A stretch of DNA of 23,228 nt from CAYTET01 sp964436975 (GTDB lineage: Bacteria; Bacillota_I; Bacilli_A; Erysipelotrichales; Erysipelotrichaceae). The stretch is from assembly GCA_964436975.1 (NCBI GenBank), contig CAYTET010000028.1, positions 1-23,228 of the forward strand, given 5' to 3'. The position numbers and the translations under genes were made by a program. The notes under the pieces are model-generated. The model searched no databases, was not told the origin of the DNA, and worked only from the letters and a program-made list of their open reading frames with translations. The first letter of the stretch is position 1; every line of letters starts with the position of its first letter. This document shows, in pieces, positions 7,527 through 16,000 of this stretch.

Positions 7527-8353
7527 AATATAAAGTTACCGATGGCGAATACCAGATGGGTCAGGATATTGTGCGCCAGCATATTGATGAAAAGAAACAG
7601 TCGGAAAACCTGACCAAACGCAAGCGCTGCTTCAGTCTGCTAGTGATTCTGGCGGTGCTGGCTGTTTTGACGGTAGCCGGCTGGTTTTACTTTTCAAGCC
7701 CGGTCAGCCAGATCCGCAGTATCAAGATCATTGGCAATGACCTGCTATCAGATGACTACATCATGCAGGCGACCGGACTGAACTACTCCTCAAAATATGC
7801 CCTGGTGTTTTCATCCTGGCGCAGTTACAAGGCCCAGCAGGATCCGCTGATTGCCAAAGTTGAAATCAGAACCGCGCCGCATAACGGAGTAGTAATTGAA
7901 GTTACTGAAAACACGATTATCGGCTATCAGTATGAAACCGATATAATGGAACTGATCCTGGCGGATGGCAGCACTGTCGAATGTGCTGACAATGTCATCA
8001 AAGACCTTGACACGCTGCCGATGTATATCGGTTTCAGTGATGAAAAGATAAAGAAATGGGCGCCGGCTTTAGGAAAAGTCGATCTTCAGGTCCGGCTCCG
8101 CATGTCGGAAGTGCAGGCCTATTCTTTAAGTTGGGACGATGATATGATAAAATGTGTGATGGATGATGGCTATCAGATGTTTCTGAGCTATGATGCGGTA
8201 GATCTGATGGATCAGTACCTCAACATCATCACCTCATCCACCAGTCCTTATGCCTGCATCTTTCTGGACAAGACTGAAAATGTTGCCATTATGCGGGACT
8301 GTCAGGATTTTGTCAGCAGTCAGTCCGCAGCGGATGCGGCAGGAAACGAATAA
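7523..8353 (+). CDS. divIB: Cell division protein DivIB/FtsQ
   Basis: Bitopic divisome protein that, with DivIC/FtsL, helps recruit and control septal wall synthesis. The 276 residues start with a charged cytoplasmic tail ending KRKR (32-35), then one membrane segment (about 36-58, CFSLLVILAVLAVLTVAGWF), then a POTRA domain (about 61-130, opening VSQIRSIKIIGNDLLSDDYI) and the beta domain of the FtsQ family. Sequence is weakly conserved in this family; the call rests on topology, the POTRA opening and the murG-murB position. ATGA overlap with murB. Confidence 0.88.
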   Translation: MKYKVTDGEYQMGQDIVRQHIDEKKQSENLTKRKRCFSLLVILAVLAVLTVAGWFYFSSPVSQIRSIKIIGNDLLSDDYIMQATGLNYSSKYALVFSSWRSYKAQQDPLIAKVEIRTAPHNGVVIEVTENTIIGYQYETDIMELILADGSTVECADNVIKDLDTLPMYIGFSDEKIKKWAPALGKVDLQVRLRMSEVQAYSLSWDDDMIKCVMDDGYQMFLSYDAVDLMDQYLNIITSSTSPYACIFLDKTENVAIMRDCQDFVSSQSAADAAGNE

Positions 8354-8366
8354 GGAGGAGAACAAG

Positions 8367-8720
8367 ATGCGTTCACAGACTCAGCTAGGCGATATTTATG
8401 TTTCTCAGGACGCCATTGCTTCATTGGCCGGCAACGCCGCCAGTGAATGCTACGGCATTGTCGGTATGGCTTCCCGGAAGTTTTTCCATGAGGGCCTGGC
8501 CGTTCTGCTTAAAAATGAAAACTATTCCAAGGGCATTGTGCTGCAGCAGAAGAAAGACGGCCTTGTTCTGGAGGTTTATGTCATTGTCTGCTACGGGGTT
8601 AATATTACCAATGTCTGTCTGGAATTGCAGGAGAAGATCAAGTATGAGTTGGGGAAATCCTTAAACATCGATTTTAAGGCCATCAACGTTTTTGTTCAGG
8701 GCGTTAAAGTGATTGACTAA
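8367..8720 (+). CDS. Asp23/Gls24 family protein (YloU-like)
   Basis: 117-residue protein of the Asp23/Gls24 envelope-stress family. It has the family opening GDIYVSQDAIASLAGNAASECYGIVGMASR and the C-terminal VYVIVCYGVNITNVCLELQEKIKYELGKSL. The in-frame start further upstream (8250) would lie inside divIB and lacks a ribosome site; the ATG at 8367 follows a strong AAGGAGGAG. In B. subtilis the homologue YloU also precedes yloV (fakA), so the pair is a conserved neighbourhood. The molecular function is not well established; members are often envelope-associated. Confidence 0.9.
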   Translation: MRSQTQLGDIYVSQDAIASLAGNAASECYGIVGMASRKFFHEGLAVLLKNENYSKGIVLQQKKDGLVLEVYVIVCYGVNITNVCLELQEKIKYELGKSLNIDFKAINVFVQGVKVID

Positions 8721-8733
8721 GGGGAGACCGGCA

Positions 8734-10323
8734 ATGAAAATACTAGACACCAACCATTTCAAGGAAATGCTGGCCAGCGGCGCGGCAAACCTTGCCAATA
8801 AGAAGGATTCAATCAACACCCTCAATGTCTTTCCGGTCCCCGACGGGGACACCGGAACCAACATGCTGATGACTTTCGGATCGGGCGTAGAGCAGACGAT
8901 TGAATATAAAAACGAGAATATCGGGGATGTAGCCAAATGCTTATCAAGGGCTATGCTGATGGGAGCCCGCGGCAATTCTGGGGTTATTCTCTCCCAGATT
9001 TTTAAAGGTTTTTCCCAGACCATCAACGGGCTGGCTGACATTGATGTCCAGCAGGTGGCCAATGGTTTTGCCAAAGGGTCAAAAGTGGCGGACAAAGCCG
9101 TCATGCGGCCGGTTGAGGGCACTATTCTGACGGTTGTCAGACAGGCGGCGGAAGCCGGACTGCGCTACAGCGAATCAGGGCAGGGCGATATTGAAGGCCT
9201 TTTTGCGGTTCTGAAAAAAGAAGCCGATATATCGCTGCAGAAAACCCCTGAACTGCTGCCGGTGCTTAAGGAAGCCGGTGTCGTTGATTCGGGCGGAGCC
9301 GGACTGTGTGCCATCTTTGAAGGCTTTGATGCCTACTGGAGCGGCCATCCCATAACCCGCAGTGAAGCCAGCCGGGATAATAGCGCCGATGGCGGTGCTT
9401 TGGCGGCATACTGCACGGATGTCACGGTTAATCTGAACGAATATGCCAGCAGCAGTCTTGATATGGAGCGTCTGAAAGCGACTTTATCCCATTTGGGCGA
9501 TGATATTCAGATTGTCAGTCTGCCTCAGCAGATCAAGGTCCATGTCCATGCCATGCAGCCGGGCGATATTTTAAACAAGCTGCAGCGCTTTGGTGATTTT
9601 ACCGCGGTGCGGATTCAGAATATGAGCCAGCCTTATGAAGAGACCGGGACACCGGCAGCGTCCCATGAAAAATATGCCATTATTACTGTCTGCAACGGTT
9701 CCGGCATCGAAGAATTGTACCGGAGTCTGGGGGTCAGCCATTTTGTTGTCGGCGGCCAGACAATGAATCCTTCAACGGAATCCTTTGTCAATGCCATAAA
9801 GGCCGTGGATGCCGATTACATCATTCTGCTTCCTAATAACAGCAATATCATCCTGGCGGCCCAGCAGGCCAAGGAAATCATCAGCAACCAGAATATCAGC
9901 ATCGTGCCTTCCACCAGCATTATCCAGGGCATCAGCGCCTGTCTGTCCTTTACGGTGGAAGCTGATCTTGAAGACAACCTGGCTGCCATGAACCAGGCTA
10001 TCGGCAATGTCAAGACTGGCGAAGTAACCTATGCGGTCAAGGATACCGTATTCAACGGGGTGAAGATCCAGCAGAATGACTATATCGGTCTTTTCGGCAA
10101 GCAGATCGCGGCTTCATCCAAGGATGTCATCCAGACAACGGAAAACATGATTGACCAGATGATTTCTTCTTCCAGCAGCATTGTTACGGTTATTTACGGC
10201 CAGCCGGTAAATGAACAGCAGGCCGCCGTGATCAATGACTACATCACTGACAAATATCATCTTGATGTGCAGCTGATTGCCGGCGGTCAGGATATATATT
10301 CTTTCATTATAGGGGTTGAATAA
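8734..10323 (+). CDS. fakA: Fatty acid kinase catalytic subunit FakA (DAK2/YloV family)
   Basis: ATP-dependent kinase that, with a fatty-acid-binding FakB (DegV family) partner encoded elsewhere, phosphorylates exogenous fatty acids for phospholipid synthesis. The 529 residues contain an N-terminal DhaL-like domain with the nucleotide/Mg motif NVFPVPDGDTGTNM (31-44; Asp37 and Asp39) and GARGNSGVILSQ (77-88), a middle linker domain, and a DegV-like C-terminal region (about 310-529, opening KYAIITVCNGSGIEELY). The start is the ATG at 8734 with AAGGGGAGA just upstream; a longer TTG start at 8713 overlaps the previous gene and has no ribosome site. FakA rather than plain dihydroxyacetone kinase because of length and context. 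Confidence 0.86.
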   Translation: MKILDTNHFKEMLASGAANLANKKDSINTLNVFPVPDGDTGTNMLMTFGSGVEQTIEYKNENIGDVAKCLSRAMLMGARGNSGVILSQIFKGFSQTINGLADIDVQQVANGFAKGSKVADKAVMRPVEGTILTVVRQAAEAGLRYSESGQGDIEGLFAVLKKEADISLQKTPELLPVLKEAGVVDSGGAGLCAIFEGFDAYWSGHPITRSEASRDNSADGGALAAYCTDVTVNLNEYASSSLDMERLKATLSHLGDDIQIVSLPQQIKVHVHAMQPGDILNKLQRFGDFTAVRIQNMSQPYEETGTPAASHEKYAIITVCNGSGIEELYRSLGVSHFVVGGQTMNPSTESFVNAIKAVDADYIILLPNNSNIILAAQQAKEIISNQNISIVPSTSIIQGISACLSFTVEADLEDNLAAMNQAIGNVKTGEVTYAVKDTVFNGVKIQQNDYIGLFGKQIAASSKDVIQTTENMIDQMISSSSSIVTVIYGQPVNEQQAAVINDYITDKYHLDVQLIAGGQDIYSFIIGVE

Positions 10324-10353
10324 TAATACTTCAGCCTGGATGAAAGGAGAGTT

Positions 10354-12357
10354 ATGACTGTAAATATCACTCCCAAAAAGAAGGAAGCCTTAGCTCAATT
10401 AGGACTGCATGACGTTAATGACATCATGCAGTTTTTTCCATCGCACTATGATATCTATGAGAAAGTGGATTACAGCCAGTGGACCATTGATCAGAAGGTT
10501 GTCTTTGAAGCAACTATCATAAGCCGGCCCAAGCTGGTCTATTACCAGGGCAAAAGATCGCTGCTGACCTTTGATGTGGATGCCGGATTCGAGCATCTGC
10601 GGATCTCAATATTCAACCGGCCCTGGCTGGCCCGCAAGCCTGTCGGCAGCATGATAACCATAATCGGCCGCTATCAGGGCAGCCGCAAGGTGCTGGCCCT
10701 GCAGACCAATGACCAGCCCTTAGACCAGCTGCTGGGCATTAAGCCGGTTTATCCGCTGAAGGATAAAGTGCCGGCCAAATGGTTCAGCCAGCTGATGGCG
10801 GAACTGCTCAAGGATTACCGCAGTCAGGTCACCGATATTGTTCCGGCCGCCTATCAGGAAAAAAGAGGGCTGATGAAACGATATGAGGCCTTATGCCAGA
10901 TCCATTTCCCGCAGAGCGCCGCAAAACTCAACCAGGCGCTTAAAACCATTAAATATGAAGAATTTCTGGTTTACCAGTGTCTGATGCAGAAGCGGCGGCA
11001 GAGCCGGCTGGCCCAGACCAGAACCAGCGGCCGGCCCATCGACCGCGCTAAAATCGATGCTTTCATTGCGTCGCTGCCCTATCAGCTGACGGCTGATCAA
11101 ATGACGGCTGTCGAAGCAATTTTAAAGGATATGGCCGGCCGTGTGCAGATGTGCCGGCTGGTTCAGGGGGATGTTGGCTGCGGCAAGACAGTTGTGTCCT
11201 TTATTGCCATGTATGCGGCCGCTCTGTCCGGCCGGCAGGCGGTGCTGATGGCACCGACGGCTATTCTGGCCCGCCAGCATTACGCCAATCTGCAGAAATA
11301 CTTCGGCCGTTTTAATATCAAAGCCGTTTTGCTGTATGCCGGCTGCAGCAGTCAGCAGCGGGCTGAAAGCCTGGCGGCCATGGCTGACGGGTCTGCCCAG
11401 ATGATTGTCGGAACCCACTCTCTATTTCAGGATGAAGTGGTGATAAAGGATCTCGGCCTGATTGTCACCGATGAACAGCAGCGCTTCGGTGTCAAGCAGC
11501 GCCAGCTGCTGCAGGACAAGGGCCGTCAGGCTGATCTGCTGCTGATGTCAGCCACCCCGATTCCGCGCACTTTGGCCGCCGGCCTGTATGGCGACATGGA
11601 TGTTTCAAGCATCTGCACCATGCCCAATGCCAATAAAAACGTGACGACAAAACTGGTCCGCCAGAATTCTTTCATGGCCCTTGTTGATACGATTGAGCCT
11701 TTTCTGCAGGCCGGTGAGCAGATGTTTGTCATCTGTGCCACGATTGATAAAAACGAGGATTACAAGGTCCGCAATGTCAATGATATCTATGCCAATCTGC
11801 GCCAGTTTTATTATGACCGCCATACCGTCGGACTGATGCACGGCCAGATGGATGATGAACAGAAGAATGCGGTAATGGAAGATTTCCGCAGCCATAAAAT
11901 CGACATTTTAGTGACCACGACGGTTGTGGAGGTCGGTGTTGACATCAAAAATGCCAATCTGATGATAATCTATGATGCCAATCGTTTTGGCATGTCCCAG
12001 CTGCACCAACTGCGGGGGCGGATCGGCCGTGGCAGCCAGCCCGGACAATGCTGGCTGTTGACCGATACCCAGGATGAGCAGGCTCTGAAAAGACTGCAGA
12101 TTATTGCAGAGAACAATGACGGCTTTAAGATTGCCTACTATGATCTGCAGCAGCGCGGCCCGGGCGATCTTTTGGGCTACCGGCAGTCCGGTCTGCCGGT
12201 GTTTATGGTCGGAAATATCATTGAAGACCAGGATATTCTGCAGATCTGCCAGCAGGACAGCCAGCAGATAATGGCCGATAGCGGGGCTGTTGGCAATGAA
12301 GCCTTAATGGCCTACTTGCACAAATTTTCCCAGGACACCGGGTATCATCTGGACTGA
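10354..12357 (+). CDS. recG: ATP-dependent DNA helicase RecG
   Basis: Superfamily 2 helicase that remodels stalled forks and junctions. The 667-residue protein has the N-terminal wedge/OB domain (about 1-230), then helicase motifs: Walker A GDVGCGKT (272-279, Lys278), TAILARQHY (Ia), motif III SATPIPRTLAAG, motif V region TTTVVEVGVDIKNA, and motif VI QLHQLRGRIGRG (549-560). Motif II reads DEQQRFG (373-379) where RecG proteins normally have DEQHRFG; the bases are unambiguous CAG-CAG. An AAAGGAGAG site precedes the ATG. It follows yloU-fakA as in Bacillus, but the serine dehydratase genes that usually intervene are missing. Confidence 0.96.
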   Translation: MTVNITPKKKEALAQLGLHDVNDIMQFFPSHYDIYEKVDYSQWTIDQKVVFEATIISRPKLVYYQGKRSLLTFDVDAGFEHLRISIFNRPWLARKPVGSMITIIGRYQGSRKVLALQTNDQPLDQLLGIKPVYPLKDKVPAKWFSQLMAELLKDYRSQVTDIVPAAYQEKRGLMKRYEALCQIHFPQSAAKLNQALKTIKYEEFLVYQCLMQKRRQSRLAQTRTSGRPIDRAKIDAFIASLPYQLTADQMTAVEAILKDMAGRVQMCRLVQGDVGCGKTVVSFIAMYAAALSGRQAVLMAPTAILARQHYANLQKYFGRFNIKAVLLYAGCSSQQRAESLAAMADGSAQMIVGTHSLFQDEVVIKDLGLIVTDEQQRFGVKQRQLLQDKGRQADLLLMSATPIPRTLAAGLYGDMDVSSICTMPNANKNVTTKLVRQNSFMALVDTIEPFLQAGEQMFVICATIDKNEDYKVRNVNDIYANLRQFYYDRHTVGLMHGQMDDEQKNAVMEDFRSHKIDILVTTTVVEVGVDIKNANLMIIYDANRFGMSQLHQLRGRIGRGSQPGQCWLLTDTQDEQALKRLQIIAENNDGFKIAYYDLQQRGPGDLLGYRQSGLPVFMVGNIIEDQDILQICQQDSQQIMADSGAVGNEALMAYLHKFSQDTGYHLD

Positions 12358-12396
12358 TTACATGCTAAAATCGGGTGAAGGCAGGAGGAAAAAGGG

Positions 12397-13080
12397 ATGA
12401 AGGACATCATTGAGTGGATGAAAGATCACAAATTAAGCTGCACTGACCAGGCTTTGATCAGAAACGGCTTTTATCATTCTTCATATGTCAATGAGCATCC
12501 GGCGCTGCCCGATGATAACGAAAGACTTGAATACATGGGGGATGCTGTTTTAGAGCTGTGGGTTACCGAGCAGCTCTTTAAAATGGTTCCGCCCATCTCC
12601 GAAGGGCAGATGACAACGATGCGGGCCCAGCTGGTCTGCGAAAAGACGCTGGCCCAGGCCGCCCGCAGCCTGCAGCTTGATGAATGCCTGTGTCTGGGCC
12701 AGGGTGAGGAAAAAACCGGCGGCCGGCAGCGTGATTCGCTGGTTTCAGATGCCTTCGAAGCTTTTTTGGGAGCCTTGTATCTTGATGGCGGCTTTCCGCA
12801 GGTGATTCCGATTCTGGAAATGGCCATCCGGCCGCGGATTGTCCATCCTGAAAAAATTGATGTCATTGACTACAAGACCCATCTGCAGGAATATGTGCAG
12901 GCTGACTCCCGCAAAGCCCTTGTTTACAAGGTGATTTCAACCACCGGACCTTCCAATAATCCATATTTTGAAATAGGGGTCTATCTGGATGATATCTGTC
13001 TGGGCACCGGCTGCGGCACCAGCAAGAAAAGAGCGGAGCAGCAGGCCGCTGCCCAGGCCCTGAAAGTGATGGCCAAATAA
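12397..13080 (+). CDS. rnc: Ribonuclease III
   Basis: Double-strand-specific endoribonuclease for rRNA maturation and mRNA turnover. In the 227 residues the signature ERLEYMGDAVLELW (42-55) and SDAFEAFLGALYLD (117-130) provide the four acidic residues expected (Glu45, Asp49, Asp118, Glu121). A double-stranded-RNA-binding domain fills 159-225, ending TSKKRAEQQAAAQAL. GCAGGAGGAAA gives a strong ribosome site. The stop TAA shares its last base with the polC start, so rnc and polC are translationally linked. The plsX/acpP genes usually before it and smc/ftsY after it are absent here. Confidence 0.96.
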   Translation: MKDIIEWMKDHKLSCTDQALIRNGFYHSSYVNEHPALPDDNERLEYMGDAVLELWVTEQLFKMVPPISEGQMTTMRAQLVCEKTLAQAARSLQLDECLCLGQGEEKTGGRQRDSLVSDAFEAFLGALYLDGGFPQVIPILEMAIRPRIVHPEKIDVIDYKTHLQEYVQADSRKALVYKVISTTGPSNNPYFEIGVYLDDICLGTGCGTSKKRAEQQAAAQALKVMAK

Positions 13081-16000
13081 TGAACTTACCGGAAATACTT
13101 AAAAAACTAGGCCTTGAGGCCCGCTATTATTCCTTTTTTGAGAAGGCTTTTATTATGCCGGCCGTCTATGATGCCAAAACTAACACTGTGTTTATCACCA
13201 TTAAAACCACGGCGGTGCTGCCGGCGGATGTTTATACAATGCTGTGCGAAAAGTTTGCCGGCTATCTTAAAAAAAACATCCAGCTGCATATTCAGCCGGC
13301 TGATGAGACGGTTGAAACCGGAGAACTGATCAACTATCTGCGTCTTTATGCCAGCCAGTCAAACGATCAGGCAATTGGCAAGATTATGCCCCAGCAGGAT
13401 GAAAATGCTATTTACATTGATTCGGTCGGCCAGCCGGCCTTAGAAAAGATTGCGGCGTTTCTTCAGAAAGTCGGCATCAAAAAGCCGCTGAAAAATCAGA
13501 GTCTTGAAATTGCCGCCGCTCCGGCACATTCCGTCAAACCAGCGGCAGCATTTTATCCAACCGGCACTAACCAGAATAGCAAATCGGTTTTTGATTATAA
13601 TTACAACAATGAGAACATTGATAAAAAGAAATATCTGAAGATGCCCATGGCTCAGCTGCATAAGAAAGCCGCTAAAATCTACTGCAGCGGAACAGTTTTC
13701 AACGTTGAATACAACGCCACTAAGAAGAACCGGGAAATCCAGCATATTTATTTTTCTGATAACTCCGATGCCCTGATCATCAAGCGCTTTGAAAACCGCT
13801 CTTTGCCTAATGACAAGCTGCATGAGATCAAGCCGGGCCAGTATATAACAGCCTACGGCAGCTGTGATTACGATGATTTCGACAGAGATTATATTATGAC
13901 CCCTGATTTTATTGAAATAATGGAGCAGGATCCCAATAAGCGCCAGGACAGCTACCAGGGACCCAAGCGGCTGGAAATGCATGCCCATACCAACCGCAGC
14001 GAGATGGATGGCATCTGCTCTTGTGAAGACATCATAAACCAGGCCTATAACTGGGGCTGGGAAGGGGTGGCTATCGTTGATAATGCCGTAGTGCAGGCTT
14101 ATCCCAATTCCCAAAATGCCCTGTTGCAGATAGACAGAAAGGATCCGGGTAACAAGTTTAAGGTAATTTTCGGCATTGAGATTTCCATGGTTGATGAACA
14201 GCTGGCCATTGTCTTTAACCCGACGGAAGCCAAGCTTAGCGCAAGCGAGTATGCCGTTATTGACCTGGAGACAACGGGACTGTCCGCCCGCTATGATTCA
14301 ATCATTGAATTCGGCGGGGCGATTGTCAGCCAGGGCCGGATTGTTAAAACCAAGCAGCTGTTTATTGCGGCCGGTCAGCCGGTGCCGCCTTTCATCACCA
14401 AAAAATGCGGCATTACCGATGGCATGCTGGCTGATGCCGCTCCCTTTGACCAGGCCGCGGCTGAAATTCTGGATTTCATCGGCAGCCGGGTCATTGTGGC
14501 TCATAACGCCGCTTTTGACTTTACTTTCCTTAATGAAAAACTGAAAGAAAGCGGCCGGCCGGTTCTGACCAACCCCTGCATTGATACGCTGAATCTGGCC
14601 AAGCAGATTATCCCGGACCGCAAATTTTACCGGCTGGGCCTGATTGCCAATGAATACGGCGTTGAATATGATGAAGAGGCCGCCCATCGCGGCGATTATG
14701 ATGCCAAGGTGCTGGCCGAGATCTTCATCCGGATGGCCAAAGATATTCCGGATTATGCCAATATCACCCTGCAGCAGCTGCAGGATAACCAGGATGCTGA
14801 TATCTACAAGAAAGACCGGCCCAGTCATGTTACCATCTATGCCCGCAACATGGCCGGCATCAAGGAAATATACGAGCTGGTCAGTCTTTCCCATACAAAA
14901 TACCTGACATATTTCGCCAAAAAGAACGCCGTCAAGACGGACAGCGATGTCGTAGCTGAACCGCGCATTACCCGCCGCGAGATCGAACAGAGGCATAAAG
15001 CCGGCAATATCCTGATCGGCGCCGGCAATATCTTTTCCGAGATCTTTGAACTGGCCGCCAACCGCACCCAGCCGCAGCTTGAAAAAGCCATGGCTTTTTA
15101 TGATTTCATTGAGGTGCAGCCGGTCACCAACTATACGCCGCTGATGGAAGAAGGCAGTTCCTTTGACCAGGACCGGATCAAAAAGATTATTGCCAATGTC
15201 GTAGAAACGGCGGAAAAAGCCGGCAAATATATCATTGCCGACAATGATTCCTATTATATAAACCCCAATCAGAAAATCGGCCGGGATGTCTATATCATGG
15301 CCAAGCGGATCGGCGGCTTCCGCCATCCGTTATATCCGCTCAACCGCAGCCGCCGGCTGTCTTTCAAAAGCCCCCGCCAGCATATGATGACGACTGCCGA
15401 AATGCTGGATGAATTTGCCTTTTTGGGTGAAAAGATCGCCACTAAGATCGTCATTGACCAGCCGCGGGCGCTGGCCGGCCAGATTGAGAAAATCTATCCG
15501 ATAGTCCAGCAGCTGCTCTGTCCGGAAATTGAAGGATCAGATAAGATGCTGACGGATATTATCTATCAGAATGCCCGCCAGATCTATGGCGATCCGCTGC
15601 CGCAGATTGTCAGCGACCGCATCAGCAAAGAGCTGGATGCCGTTATTTCCAATGGGCGGACCGTGCAGTATTATATTGCCTATCTGCTTGTCAAGCAGGC
15701 TAACCAGGATGGCTTTATTGTCGGTTCGCGGGGCTCCGTCGGGTCCAGTTTTATTGCGACAATGGCCAAGATTACCGAAGTTAATCCGCTGGTGCCCCAT
15801 TATGTCTGCCCGCAGTGCCATCACAGCGAGTTTATCACCGACGGCTCGGTGGCGGACGGCTTTGATCTGCCGGACAAGAAGTGCCCGCAGTGTCAGACCC
15901 TGATGATTGCCGACGGCCATGACATTCCCTTTGAAACCTTTATGGGCTTTGGCGGGGATAAGGTTCCGGATATCGATCTTAACTTCCCCAGTGAATACCA

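Noticed and set aside
8250..8366. Longer start for the Asp23-family gene
   Set aside because: Would overlap divIB by about 100 bases without a ribosome site; the ATG at 8367 has a strong AAGGAGGAG and matches family length.
12343..12371. Promoter before rnc (extended -10 TGCTAAAAT at 12363-12371)
   Set aside because: No acceptable -35 at normal spacing; too weak to list as a feature.
14298..15326. 342-codon open frame antisense to polC
   Set aside because: Fully inside polC, which is continuous and strongly conserved; the frame is a by-product of codon bias.
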